Counted from the first letter of the stretch, positions 27,702 to 37,232 are shown. The stretch: 64,000 bases of DNA from Acidobacteriota bacterium (GCA_021846945.1 JAJZVZ010000003.1:1-64000); one strand, 5' to 3'. Numbers and translations are program-made. The notes: a model not told the origin generated them from the sequence alone.

Positions 27702-30086
27702 ATGATTGGTATGTTGCGACGGCAAAGCGCGTTGCTCCTCTTGTGCATGATGCTTGCATGTTGCTTGAGGTGTACCGCGGAAGAGCATTCATCGAATGAA
27801 TCGGCAGTTACCGTTCCCGGTGATCGCTGGCTTGAGGTCGATCTCTATTGGTTTGATCAGAGTCACCTTCAAGACTCCGTTAACACGTTCTGGAGCCGCT
27901 TCACGCCTCTGTATCGCGGTGTTTCCGGCGACAAGGGAGTCATTCTAAATGTGGGATGGACTGTCGCCTACATCATGGAATGGAGCGGCAATCTGCAGCA
28001 GCGGATCTCTCTGCCGCTTGGAACGGGGCAGCAGCCATGGGTGGCAGAGACTTCATCGCTGCCAGGCTCGACGGAGCAGCGCCGCGAAGAATGGAAGCAG
28101 CGGTTTGCCAATCCGGTTATGGTGCAGAAGCAGGGGTATGGACCGTGGACGTATGCCGATCTGAAGCGCCTTGCGGAAATGATGCGCGCAACGGCTGAAG
28201 AGCACGGAATTCACAACTTCAAGGTCGGCAGCCTGGTGTATGCGTGGGATGACGCTTATGGCGAGGTTACGCCGTGGGCCAAGCGTCATCCCGAGGCCTT
28301 TACCGCGTTCGCCAATAGCAAGGGCCAGGCTCGTGCGGGTGCGCGGAGGTTCTTTAATCCCGCCAATACGTTGCATGCGGATCCCACACCGCTCGGAGGG
28401 CTTCCGCATGGATTGACTGAAGGGATGAGCGTGCATGCCGCATTCGCGGCGCAGTGGGGCAGCTTGTCCCGCGCAGCCGGATTGGATGCGCTGATGCTTC
28501 GTGATTCCTTCGGTTTTCCCATCCCCTACAAGCGCAGAGGGCCGATGGGCACTCTGATGCCGTCGCACGAGGCGATTCAACAGGCGACGGCGAGAGTTGC
28601 CGCTCTGGTTCGCGAGACGAAGCTGGCCAACCCGCATGCTTTGCTCATGATGTATTCGAATGCGGCCAGCGCGATAGGAGACTGGCGCAGCAATGGATGC
28701 GACCTTGAGCAGATTGCCAGGGAAGGCTATCTCGATATCTTTGTGGATCAGACGTGGGCCGGCGCGTGGAATGAGGTCGGTGTACGCCAGAAGGACTTTT
28801 GGAACTCGCCGACGCTTGGCTGGAGCTATCAGCTCGCTTACACGCTCATGCACGGAGCGATGCTCGCCGGTACGAAGGTCCGCCATTATCCGCTGGTGGA
28901 GACCTTTGATGCGTGGGAATCATGGGATGTGTTGCACACAGTGCCGCAGCGGCTTCGCTGGGGAATCTGGGCTTATTCGCATGCGGCGGTCATAACACCG
29001 GATGGCCTGGTCATGCCGCAAGGGTCGTACATCTCATGGGCAAACCAGGGCAAGCGGCTTCTCTCAGCGAGCGATGTCGCCTTTCTGAGCAGCAACGTCA
29101 ATGCCGCCGTGCGCGACGCCGCTCAAACGAAGGAAGTCTTCGGACCGACGGTCGTTTATTCGCGGTCCGCAATGCAATGGCAGATCGATCACGCGACAAA
29201 AGACTCGACCATCAAGGAATGGATCGACGAGCAGACGGGATCCATCATCAAGTGGCATGTCCCGATCATGTCTGCAACACGTATCGAGTGGCTGCCGCGC
29301 GTCAACACCGGAATGGCAATCGTCCAAACGCCGTCGCACATGCATCCTGCGGAACTTAGCGGCCTCCAGCAGATGATTGATCGAGGCAGGCCGGTGGCCT
29401 TGTTTGGCAGCTTTGCCGGTGGCATCGATCCGCGGCTGCTCTCGCTCGCCGGATTGCGCCAATTTCAGCGCGGCGAGAGGCTCGCGTCAATTCACACCGC
29501 GCAGGCCGGCGACCTGAAAGGGTTAGCCGTCCGCAATGTGCCGTCGCGCTTTCCGGTGCAGGAAGTGCTTGATACTTCTCTGCAAGCTGCTTCTGCATCA
29601 GCTCAGGGCATGGCAACGACCATCTACAGCACGGACGGATTCCCCGAGCTTGTATTGAAGGACGATGCGGCGCAGAAACTTCTGCTTTGGGATCCACCGG
29701 AATTTTCGGTGCATCCTGGTGAGCGACTGCTGAAGATTTTGGGTGGAAGCCCGGCTCCGTATGTGTTGGCTGCCGCCGCGGTGAATGCGCTCGAACGTGA
29801 TGCCGGTTTACTCCATGTCCGGAGCGTCGACGCGGAGCAGACGGGAGCCGCGGGCGCGTGGATGACCTCGGACGGAAGGATTCATCTGCTCTTCGGAAAC
29901 ATGGAAGAGGGATTACGCGATGATGCTGATCACAGCCGCCATTTCATCGTGGAAGCGCCTGCCGCGTGGAATAATGTCGCATGGCGCTCGGTATGGAGCG
30001 GCGCGTCCACGCCCGTGACGGGCGGGAGTATCCACGTTGATCTTGCGCCGGACCAATCCATCCTTCTTGAATCAAAAGCGAAATAG
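27702..30086 (+). CDS. secreted protein of unknown function, glycosidase-like
   Basis: A 794-residue exported protein (signal ALLLLCMMLACCLRCTA). Its texture suggests a TIM-barrel glycosidase: strands such as LEVDLYWFDQ, GVILNVGWTVAYIMEW, ALMLRDSFGFP and DIFVDQTWAGAWNE are rich in aromatic and acidic residues. A Rossmann-like segment follows (RPVALFGSFAGGIDP), and the end is beta-rich with GRIHLLFGNMEEGL. This order (barrel, flavodoxin-like domain, beta domain) recalls beta-galactosidase GH42 architecture, but I cannot assign a family. The ATG at 27702 lacks a clear Shine-Dalgarno; ATG 27711 is an alternative. It lies upstream of a TonB receptor on the same strand. Confidence 0.7.
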   Translation: MIGMLRRQSALLLLCMMLACCLRCTAEEHSSNESAVTVPGDRWLEVDLYWFDQSHLQDSVNTFWSRFTPLYRGVSGDKGVILNVGWTVAYIMEWSGNLQQRISLPLGTGQQPWVAETSSLPGSTEQRREEWKQRFANPVMVQKQGYGPWTYADLKRLAEMMRATAEEHGIHNFKVGSLVYAWDDAYGEVTPWAKRHPEAFTAFANSKGQARAGARRFFNPANTLHADPTPLGGLPHGLTEGMSVHAAFAAQWGSLSRAAGLDALMLRDSFGFPIPYKRRGPMGTLMPSHEAIQQATARVAALVRETKLANPHALLMMYSNAASAIGDWRSNGCDLEQIAREGYLDIFVDQTWAGAWNEVGVRQKDFWNSPTLGWSYQLAYTLMHGAMLAGTKVRHYPLVETFDAWESWDVLHTVPQRLRWGIWAYSHAAVITPDGLVMPQGSYISWANQGKRLLSASDVAFLSSNVNAAVRDAAQTKEVFGPTVVYSRSAMQWQIDHATKDSTIKEWIDEQTGSIIKWHVPIMSATRIEWLPRVNTGMAIVQTPSHMHPAELSGLQQMIDRGRPVALFGSFAGGIDPRLLSLAGLRQFQRGERLASIHTAQAGDLKGLAVRNVPSRFPVQEVLDTSLQAASASAQGMATTIYSTDGFPELVLKDDAAQKLLLWDPPEFSVHPGERLLKILGGSPAPYVLAAAAVNALERDAGLLHVRSVDAEQTGAAGAWMTSDGRIHLLFGNMEEGLRDDADHSRHFIVEAPAAWNNVAWRSVWSGASTPVTGGSIHVDLAPDQSILLESKAK

Positions 30087-30530
30087 AGAAGCGAGTTTTT
30101 GCCCTGTAATGTGAGGGCGGCGTCAGGCCCAGGAAATCTGGCAGGGCCATTGGCATTACACCCTGCCAAGGCAATTCCTCGCCCCGGGCGGCATAAAGAA
30201 TCTGCTCATCTTAATCACCAGAGGTAACTCGGGAGATACAGTACACCCCGGACATCCGGTCTCAGTCAGGTCGCGGAATATCATTGTATATTATTGATAA
30301 TAAATATAATAGATATCTATAATTCGCGATAAATGCCTGCCATTTCCTGCCTCTTGAGTTTGTATAAGTAATCGACCTTGAGGCAAAAATGACCAATTTA
30401 ATCATTTTTGTGGACATATTAATCAAATTGAAGTACTGTAGCTAACATCGTTGGGCTTAGGCTCTTTCATTGTTTCAAAAGGCCTTGGCGTTCTCCGGTG
30501 CTCTGCAACCTTTACAAAAGGAAGGTCAAC
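30087..30530. other. AT-rich regulatory region upstream of the receptor genes
   Basis: About 440 bases without a gene. From 30280 to 30430 the composition is strikingly AT-rich for this genome. It contains a 12-base palindrome ATAGATATCTAT (30309-30320) and a loose inverted pair CAATTTAATCA / ATTAATCAAATTG (about 30393-30430). It probably holds the promoter of the receptor unit. A strong Shine-Dalgarno AAAAGGAAGG precedes the ATG at 30531. Confidence 0.5.
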
Positions 30531-30731
30531 ATGCGACATCCCGCTCGCAAATTTCTCTCCCTGATCGTGTGTTTGATGTTCGTTAACGTGATGGTTTTGT
30601 GCGCCCAAAACGTGGCTGAATCCACCAGCAGCGTAGCCGCCGACCCAACCGGCGCCGTGGTTTCCGGCGTCACCGTGGCGGCTCATAACATCGGCAACCG
30701 CACGCAGTTGCCCACCACCTGCAACTCTTGA
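30531..30731 (+). CDS. truncated TonB-receptor N-terminus (66 residues)
   Basis: A short ORF with a strong ribosome-binding site (AAAAGGAAGG) encodes a signal peptide (FLSLIVCLMFVNVMVLCAQ). It continues with the first strands of a carboxypeptidase-regulatory-like domain (DPTGAVVSGVTVAAHNIG) and stops at TTCNS. The intact receptor 12 bases downstream begins with the same pattern (DPSGAVVPGAKVVATDLD). It is most simply a decayed or partial duplicate of the receptor 5' end, although it could act as a translated leader. The track start at 30498 is earlier than needed. Confidence 0.6.
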   Translation: MRHPARKFLSLIVCLMFVNVMVLCAQNVAESTSSVAADPTGAVVSGVTVAAHNIGNRTQLPTTCNS

Positions 30732-30743
30732 AGCGAGGCCTCG

Positions 30744-33700
30744 ATGAACACTAAAAATTTTCTGCGCATTCTTCTTGGGTTCGCACTGGTACTGTGCGTT
30801 TCCCTAGCCCCCGCCCAGACCGTAACGGGTACGATTACCGGCCAGGTGACTGACCCGAGTGGCGCCGTGGTGCCCGGCGCCAAGGTAGTGGCAACCGACC
30901 TGGACACCAGCGTGTCCACCTCCGCAACCACAAATGCGGACGGACTTTTCCGCATTCAATTTTTGCCGATTGGCCATTACCAGGTGGCGATCACGGCGCC
31001 CGGATTCAAGAACGGAACCATCGCGCCGTTCTCCCTGGAAGTTCAGCAGACGGCGAACTTCAATGTGAAATTAGAGGTGGGGAGCACGACAACCAGCGTG
31101 AGCGTATCAGCGGCGGCGCCTATTCTGAATACCAGCAGCCCCACGATCGGCAGCGTTTTCACCGCAAATACCATCTCGAATCTACCGCTGAACGGTCTCG
31201 ATTTCTCGGCGGTTACGCTCTATATGCCGGGCGCGGTGTCGTCGTATGGAACGTCGGGCTCCACGAGCATCGAGCGCAGTACGTTCAACTCCGACACCCC
31301 CAATTTCAATGGCAATCGGTCGCAGGCGAACAACTACACGATCGACGGCATCGACGACAACGAGACCTACAACAATCTGATTTCGTACAGTCCGGCCCCC
31401 GAGGCTCTCGACGAGATGAGAGTGGTGACGGCTGACTCGCCGACCGATCAAGGAAACGTGAATGGCGCCGCCGTGGAGCTTGTGCTGAAGAGCGGCACGA
31501 ATCAATTTCACGGTTCGGTCTACGCCTACGTGCAGAATTATCGCTTCAACGCAAATTCCTACCTCAACGGCCTGACTACACCGGTGACGCCTATCAACCC
31601 ATTCACGCAGACGCAGTTTGGGGGCACGATCGGTGGTCCCATCAAGCGCGACAAGTTGTTCTTCTTTGCCGATTACCTCGGGGCACGCCAGAACAGCGGG
31701 GGATTCCAGCATGCGAGCGTGATTCCAGCGGCAATGCGCAACGGCGATTTCTCCGCCTTGCTCAACGGCTCCAATCCGATCCAGCTCTACAACTCGCTCA
31801 GCACTGCGACTGTCGCTGGAAAGACCACGTACACATTTCAGCCATACTCTGGCGATACCGGCATCCCCGTCAACAATCCGGTAGCCAAGTTTCTGTTTGC
31901 ACATCCAAATCTATATCCCGACTGCGGAGCGGATAACCCGGTGACGCCGACGGGTGGTTTGTGCGTGCCTCCCACCGATGGAATTGCGCAGAACAACTAC
32001 GAGGCTCCGATCAAGAATTTTATCGGCAACAACCAGGGCGACCTGAAGCTCGAATACGACATGCGGCCCAGCGACAAAATCACGGCCTTTTTCTCGGACT
32101 CCCACGCCTATAACGGCGGGACTTCGGTTATGCCCATTCTCTTCCCGGTCGAGGATCTGTATCCGACCTGGATCGTGGGGGCGAGTTGGGTACATACATT
32201 CTCTCCTTCGCTCGTGAATAATGCGCGTATCGGCTTTACTCGGACAGATTGGAACCAGGGACTCCCGACGGATCCGACGGGAATCTTCGGTACTACAGGC
32301 AACGCCAAGGTAGGCATCACCTTTCCGAATCAAGCGTACAATGGGTTCACCAACCAGAACCTCAACAACGGCCTCAGCAGCGTTGGCACCTCGGCTTACG
32401 TTGCCGGAGTCATCGACAATACTTACACCTACACCGACGTTCTGACGTGGCAGCGCGGAAAGCATTTCATCAGTATGGGCGTGGACGCAAAGCGCTACCA
32501 GAACAACTACCCGACGGGCAACAACGACGGCTACATGGGTTCGCTTAATTACAGCGGAGCCTTCACGTCGAGTCCGTTCGCCGCAACCGCCAGCGGTTAC
32601 GGCCCGGCGGATTTTGTGCTGGACCGTGTATCGTCGGGAGGTGTTACTTTATCAAGCGTCAATGTCGGGCAGCGTCAATGGCGCGCAGCTGGCTTTGCCC
32701 AGGATAGCTTTAAGGTGCTCCCCGATCTCACAGTGGTTTACGGCCTGCGTTACGAGTACGACGAGCCGTGGGTCGAGCAATCCGACCGGACCGGAAATAT
32801 CAACCTGGCGACGGGGCAGATCATGTATGCCGGTCACATTCCCGTAGGCGCGCCGCCCGATGCGGCGATCTGCCCCAACACTGCCTGTTACCAACCAAAC
32901 TTCAGGCAATGGATGCCCCACGTTGGATTTGCTTACCAGATCACTCAACGCTCAGTCATCCGCGGTGGCTATGGAGCGGTAAGCTTCTTTGAGGGCAACT
33001 CATTCAATCAGCGCCTGACAGCGATTATGCCCTTCATGCAGGCGGCCGGTTTCACGGTCAACGCCCCTACCCCAACGGCGGTGGCCACGCCAAACACAGC
33101 CGAGGAAGGCTTTACCAATACCGACACCAGCGTTCAGTACAGCAGTTCCAACAACGGCTTCACGGCGTATCCGCAGAACATTCAGCCGGCGTTCGTGCAG
33201 GAGTGGAACCTCACGACGGAGTACGCACTCAGCCAAACGCTTTCGCTGCAAGTGGGGTACGTGGGCGAACAGGGGCAGCACATTGAAGACTACGGCAACG
33301 TCAATCAGTGGCTGGTGAACGGCGATTCCACCTCGGCCCCGTTTTACAACAGCAAGTACATTGGCGTGGATGGGGTCGATTCGGCGCTGGGCGTCGGCGG
33401 CAATGGCGGGCTCCTTATTACCGAGTCGCGCGCCATGATGAATTACAACGCGTTGCAGGCTGTGCTGCGCCAGCGCTTGAGCCACGGACTCGAGTACACT
33501 CTGAACTACACGTGGAGCAAGGCGATGACCAACAGCATAGGCAACTATTCGCTGTTCGGCAGCTTTTTTACCCCCGGTTACGGTTACAGCGGCGCATTCC
33601 AGAACTACTACAACAGCCACGCAGACTACGGTCCGGCCGGCTATGACGTGCCGCAGAACATCTCCGCGACGGGCGTGTATGCACTGCCGGTAGGCCACGG

Positions 33701-34235
33701 GCAGATGTTCCTTCCCAATGCCAACCGGCTGGTGGATGAGGCGCTGGGTGGTTGGAAGATCGCGACCGCCTTCGCAGCCTACTCGGGCTTCCCGCAGGTC
33801 ATCACCGGACCAGGCAACAACTCCAATAGTTACGGCGCCAGCCGTGTGAACCAGTACCGTAAGCTGAAGGTCGTGGGCCGCAGCAACGTAAACTGGTGGG
33901 GCACTGATCCGTCAGCGAAGCCGTGTCTCACGCCGGGAGTGGACAATGGCGTGTGCGCCTACGGCGTGCCCGCTCCCGATACTTTCGGGACTGAAAGCAA
34001 CGGCTCAATTCGCGGACCGGGCTTCGTCAATATGGACCTGTCGGCTTTCAAGGACTTCAATACGTTCCGTGAGCAGTCGATCGGTTTCCGGTTCGATGCT
34101 TTCAATGCATTCAATATCGTGAGCTATGGGAATCCGGATTCCAGCATCACGGATCCAAACTTCGGCAACGTTTACTTTCAGCAGCCGCGTTCGAACTCAC
34201 GCACGCTGCAGTTTGCGCTGCACTACAACTTCTAG
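30744..34235 (+). CDS. TonB-dependent receptor, carboxypeptidase-regulatory-like (Oar type)
   Basis: A 1163-residue outer-membrane protein. It has a signal peptide (ILLGFALVLCVSLAPAQ), a CarboxypepD_reg-like domain (GTITGQVTDPSGAVVPGAKV, about residues 30-115), a plug region (ISNLPLNGLDFSAVTLYMPG, NNYTIDGIDDNETYN) and a long beta-barrel ending in an aromatic terminal strand (TLQFALHYNF). This is the very large Acidobacterial/Oar-type receptor family, thought to import oligosaccharides or other bulky ligands. Its ligand is unknown. The upstream glycosidase-like gene suggests a glycan uptake role by context. Confidence 0.92.
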   Translation: MNTKNFLRILLGFALVLCVSLAPAQTVTGTITGQVTDPSGAVVPGAKVVATDLDTSVSTSATTNADGLFRIQFLPIGHYQVAITAPGFKNGTIAPFSLEVQQTANFNVKLEVGSTTTSVSVSAAAPILNTSSPTIGSVFTANTISNLPLNGLDFSAVTLYMPGAVSSYGTSGSTSIERSTFNSDTPNFNGNRSQANNYTIDGIDDNETYNNLISYSPAPEALDEMRVVTADSPTDQGNVNGAAVELVLKSGTNQFHGSVYAYVQNYRFNANSYLNGLTTPVTPINPFTQTQFGGTIGGPIKRDKLFFFADYLGARQNSGGFQHASVIPAAMRNGDFSALLNGSNPIQLYNSLSTATVAGKTTYTFQPYSGDTGIPVNNPVAKFLFAHPNLYPDCGADNPVTPTGGLCVPPTDGIAQNNYEAPIKNFIGNNQGDLKLEYDMRPSDKITAFFSDSHAYNGGTSVMPILFPVEDLYPTWIVGASWVHTFSPSLVNNARIGFTRTDWNQGLPTDPTGIFGTTGNAKVGITFPNQAYNGFTNQNLNNGLSSVGTSAYVAGVIDNTYTYTDVLTWQRGKHFISMGVDAKRYQNNYPTGNNDGYMGSLNYSGAFTSSPFAATASGYGPADFVLDRVSSGGVTLSSVNVGQRQWRAAGFAQDSFKVLPDLTVVYGLRYEYDEPWVEQSDRTGNINLATGQIMYAGHIPVGAPPDAAICPNTACYQPNFRQWMPHVGFAYQITQRSVIRGGYGAVSFFEGNSFNQRLTAIMPFMQAAGFTVNAPTPTAVATPNTAEEGFTNTDTSVQYSSSNNGFTAYPQNIQPAFVQEWNLTTEYALSQTLSLQVGYVGEQGQHIEDYGNVNQWLVNGDSTSAPFYNSKYIGVDGVDSALGVGGNGGLLITESRAMMNYNALQAVLRQRLSHGLEYTLNYTWSKAMTNSIGNYSLFGSFFTPGYGYSGAFQNYYNSHADYGPAGYDVPQNISATGVYALPVGHGQMFLPNANRLVDEALGGWKIATAFAAYSGFPQVITGPGNNSNSYGASRVNQYRKLKVVGRSNVNWWGTDPSAKPCLTPGVDNGVCAYGVPAPDTFGTESNGSIRGPGFVNMDLSAFKDFNTFREQSIGFRFDAFNAFNIVSYGNPDSSITDPNFGNVYFQQPRSNSRTLQFALHYNF

Positions 34236-34271
34236 ACTTTGCTCATTGGCTGATTTACAAAAATTGACTGT

Positions 34272-34297
34272 CCCAGGTCCCGATTCCGGGACCTGGG
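34272..34297 (+). terminator. hairpin downstream of the receptor
   Basis: CCCAGGTCCC and GGGACCTGGG form a perfect 10-bp stem with a 6-base loop, 37 bases after the receptor stop. There is no T-run, but strength and position favour a terminator. Confidence 0.6.
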
Positions 34298-34470
34298 TAC
34301 GACAACGGCTTCCGCGCTCGCGAGATGAGCGATCATCAGGCCTGAGTATTGATGGCGCGGACGAGCGCAACTGGCCGCCCGAGGGCAAGGGCTATATCAC
34401 TTGCGCTTTGGATTCAGTGTGATCGTACGTGCGCGCTGGGATCTGAAAGCCAGTAAGACTGGGATCGATC

Positions 34471-35241
34471 ATGGTACTTGAAATTTGTGTGGACTCTCTG
34501 GAATCGGCGATTGTCGCGGCCAAGGGAGGGGCAGAACGCATCGAGTTGTGCAGCGATCTGATGGAAGGCGGCATTACTCCAAGTGCAGGCCTCATTCAGG
34601 CAGTCCGGAACGCCGTTGCGATCGATCTCTTCGTGATGATCCGTCCCCGCGGCGGCGATTCGGTCTACTCGATCCGCGAGCTTGAAGTGATGGAAAAAGA
34701 CATTGCCGTTGCAAGGCAACTGGGCGCAAACGGCGTGGTTCTTGGCGTGCTTCGCGACGACGGCCGGGTAGACATCCGGCGCACGGAGCAGCTCGTGAAG
34801 CTTGCATTGCCCATGCAGGTAACCTTTCACCGCGCCTTCGATATGACTCCCGATCTTGAACAGGCGTGCGAGGATGTCATCGCTGCTGGAGCGCATCGGA
34901 TTCTCACCTCCGGAGGCAAGCAAACAGCGCGCAAAGGCGGGGCACAGATTGCCCGGCTGGTCAAGCGTGCGGGAACCAGGGTTGGCGTGATGGCGGGCAG
35001 CGGCATCAATGCCCGCAATGCGGTTGAACTGGCCCGTGTCACCGGCGCCGCGGAGTTTCACGCTTCGCTCAGAAAGCAGGTGAAGAACCCGGTGAGGTAT
35101 CGCAAGAGCGGCCTGAGCATTGGAGTGCCAAAGAGTGCGGAGTTGGTCCGCTTCGTGCTGGCGGAGGCCGATGTTCGCGCTTTGCGCCAGGCACTGGACT
35201 CTGCCGTTGCGACGGCAATCGCGGGCCATTCAGTAGAATGA
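34471..35241 (+). CDS. cutC: CutC family protein (copper homeostasis protein CutC)
   Basis: A 256-residue cytoplasmic TIM-barrel protein of the CutC family. It shows the classic start LEICVDSLESAIVAAKGGAERIELC, then LMEGGITPS, FVMIRPRGGDSVYS, VTFHRAFDM and HRILTSGGKQTA. The family was named for copper tolerance, but a direct role is doubtful and some members lie in sugar loci. The stop overlaps the DeoR-type regulator start by four bases (ATGA), so the two are translated together. This coupling hints at a metabolic function under sugar-phosphate control. Confidence 0.92.
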   Translation: MVLEICVDSLESAIVAAKGGAERIELCSDLMEGGITPSAGLIQAVRNAVAIDLFVMIRPRGGDSVYSIRELEVMEKDIAVARQLGANGVVLGVLRDDGRVDIRRTEQLVKLALPMQVTFHRAFDMTPDLEQACEDVIAAGAHRILTSGGKQTARKGGAQIARLVKRAGTRVGVMAGSGINARNAVELARVTGAAEFHASLRKQVKNPVRYRKSGLSIGVPKSAELVRFVLAEADVRALRQALDSAVATAIAGHSVE

Positions 35242-36071
35242 ACCTGGTTACACCATCAAACCCGGGAGGCGCTTTTCCGTCCGCCATGTCCTCGAAAACC
35301 GATGAGCGCGCAAACACCATCCTGCGGCTGCTTTTGAGCCACGGCAAGACTTCGGTCGACGATTTGATGTCAATCGTCGGCACATCGCCGGCCAGCGTTC
35401 GCAGGGACCTGGCCCGGCTTGAAGCGCGCGGGCTTGTGCATCGCACCCATGGTGGCGCGATGCTGGCCGATCAGGCTGTATACGAGCCGTTTCGCTTTGA
35501 TGCGTCGTTTGCCACTCGCGAGGATCGGTTTGCGCGCGAGAAGCGCCGCATTGCCGCTGCAGCGGCGGAATTGATCAATGAAGGGGATACCATCGGATTC
35601 AGCGCCGGCACAACGACAGCACAAATTGCCCGCCTGCTGAAGAATCGGAAGCATCTGAACATCGTCACGAACGCCATCAATATCTGCATGGAACTCGGTT
35701 CCGGCGGCGGCGTGAACACGATTCTTACCGGAGGCTCGCTGCGCTGGCCGGGAGCTTTTTCGCTGGTAGGTACAACGGCATTGGAATCGCTGAACGGATT
35801 CGTCCTGCAGCGTGTTTTCATCGGTGTTTGCGGGATCGACGCTGAGCACGGAGCGTCAATCATTGAACACGAAGAAGCCGCCGTGGTGCGGGCCATGGTG
35901 CGCCAGGCCAGGCAGGTGGTGGTTGTGGCGGATTCAAGCAAAGTCGGCCAGTGCAGTCCGGCACTCATCTGCCCGATCAACGCGATCGATATCCTGATTA
36001 CCGACGATGGCGCCTCGCCTGAGGCGCTGGACTCGTTGACGCAGTCGAAAACCAAGGTGGTTGTTGTGTGA
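35238..36071 (+). CDS. DeoR-family transcriptional regulator
   Basis: A 277-residue DNA-binding regulator. The DeoR helix-turn-helix lies at about residues 24-75 (ERANTILRLLLSHGKTSVDDLM, SPASVRRDLARLEARGLVHRTHGGA). The C-terminal DeoRC sugar-phosphate sensor contains GDTIGFSAGTTTAQIARLL, ILTGGSLRWPG and VVVADSSKVGQ. The ATG at 35238 overlaps the cutC stop; an internal ATG at 35286 is possible. It probably responds to a phosphorylated sugar. Targets are not visible here, but the sugar-acid locus that would have adjoined it before the island inserted is a candidate. Confidence 0.92.
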   Translation: MNLVTPSNPGGAFPSAMSSKTDERANTILRLLLSHGKTSVDDLMSIVGTSPASVRRDLARLEARGLVHRTHGGAMLADQAVYEPFRFDASFATREDRFAREKRRIAAAAAELINEGDTIGFSAGTTTAQIARLLKNRKHLNIVTNAINICMELGSGGGVNTILTGGSLRWPGAFSLVGTTALESLNGFVLQRVFIGVCGIDAEHGASIIEHEEAAVVRAMVRQARQVVVVADSSKVGQCSPALICPINAIDILITDDGASPEALDSLTQSKTKVVVV

Positions 36072-36330
36072 AGCTGGCTACGAATCAGTACCCTATGGGG
36101 TGCCACGGCACACGTTCTTCCCGGCGCACATCTCGCCCTCGACTTGATGCAGTGCCGCGCTCGTTGCCATGCAGCGGAGAATGATGCATCAGGCGGACAC
36201 GCGAACCACGCTCATTGTGTGGGGGGCGATGTGACGGATGAAAGGACCACCGCAGGAATCAAGATAGCGCAGCTCGCGTTTCAGCAAAACTGAGGGCAGA
36301 CTGAGCGCAAGAGCCGTCAAGTTATTGATT

Positions 36331-36377
36331 TATTGGTGGACGCGGTAGGAATCGAACCTACAACCTGTCGGTTAAGA
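36331..36377. repeat. attL: 47-bp direct repeat, tRNA-Lys 3' fragment
   Basis: Identical over 47 bases to 43744-43790. It covers the CCA end, acceptor 3' strand, T-arm, variable loop and anticodon of tRNA-Lys, plus 2 flanking bases. The 5' half of the tRNA is absent, so this is the distal attachment site and not a functional tRNA. Confidence 0.93.
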
Positions 36378-36713
36378 GTTGCAGGACCGCCATTTTCTGC
36401 TGATTACTCCGGGTGACTCTGAATTGCTCGGAACCCTGTGTTTATGCGGGTCCCGCGCCCCGCGCCACTACTCCCGATGACTTCGTATTGCTGCCAAGGG
36501 TCCCCGGTATTTTCCCCGGTATAATTCTTCGCGCTTCCGCTGGGGGAAGCAAGCCACTTGTGGGCACGGTGTGAAACCGCTTTGCCCTTTCCGCCCCTCC
36601 CCCACCCTCAAAATTGCAGCGATTGATTCAAGCGCACAACCTCTCACCCAAAAATTTCCCAAAAAATCTGGTTTGGGTAACAGATGTAACCTCGATTTTC
36701 GCTTGGCTGCTCC
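36378..36713. other. noncoding left end of the island
   Basis: About 335 bases without a convincing gene. It holds the 25-bp terminal repeat (36498-36522), a CCCTCAAAATTGC motif at about 36605 that recurs near 37253, and an ACCCAAA/TTTGGGT inverted pair near 36645-36678. These look like recombination or replication control sites. Confidence 0.55.
36498..36522 (+). repeat. island terminal direct repeat, left copy
   Basis: A 25-base sequence identical and in the same orientation to 43676-43700. It is itself a tandem pair of CCCCGGTAT units separated by TT. It lies 120 bases inside attL and is a candidate integrase arm-binding site. Confidence 0.7.
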
Positions 36714-37232
36714 ATGCGAATTGAACACAATATGCAAGATTCGTTGTATGTTATTCGTGTGATGCCGATTGCCTACAACTTGCGTATATCAGATGGCTCG
36801 AAATCGCTTCAGAGGGCGCTGCGCATGGCTGCGGCAAGGCGTGGAATTGCGGTGCGCGACTTCGTGCTTTGGACTTTGTATGCCGAGTTGAACAGAGAAC
36901 TGAGTGACAGTTTCATGGATACCGTTTGGCAGCCAAAGGGGTATGAGGAGTTGCGGGAGCAGCGGAAAGCAACGCGGGAACAGCGCAGCGTGGCCGCGCG
37001 CACGGCTGCGATGGCTCGCTGGCATCCGGAATTGTGTGTTGCGAAGCACCAGTCAAGTGACCAGATGGCCGTGACCGCGCAGCCCGTGTCCGCGCCCCGT
37101 ATTTCTAGGGCGACGGCCAAATCTTGCCCTTCGATTCGCTGCCCTGTGAGTGTAGACCATCCCGCACAACGGCGGGATGACGGCGTGTGGTGCCCAGCTT
37201 GCGAAAAACACTACATTCTTCTTAGCGACTGA
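36714..37232 (+). CDS. hypothetical island protein with C-terminal CxxC motif
   Basis: A 172-residue protein I do not recognise. The N-terminal part (about residues 17-62, NLRISDGSKSLQRALRMAAARRGIAVRDFVLWTLY) resembles a ribbon-helix-helix or arm-type DNA-binding segment. The middle is charged and helical (EELREQRKATREQRSV). The C-terminus has Cys residues ending in WCPACEKHY, a possible half zinc ribbon. Several in-frame starts exist (ATG 36714, 36732, 36762); I keep the longest. It is the leftmost gene of the island and is transcribed inward. Confidence 0.6.
   Translation: MRIEHNMQDSLYVIRVMPIAYNLRISDGSKSLQRALRMAAARRGIAVRDFVLWTLYAELNRELSDSFMDTVWQPKGYEELREQRKATREQRSVAARTAAMARWHPELCVAKHQSSDQMAVTAQPVSAPRISRATAKSCPSIRCPVSVDHPAQRRDDGVWCPACEKHYILLSD

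Noticed and set aside
36331-36377. Second tRNA-Lys gene
   Set aside because: Only the 3' part is present; the sequence beyond the anticodon does not pair into a D-arm or acceptor stem. It is an attachment remnant.
36468-36737. 89-residue minus-strand ORF at the island left end
   Set aside because: It spans the 25-bp repeat and noncoding motifs; resemblance to a shadow ORF over the integrase end comes only from the shared repeat.
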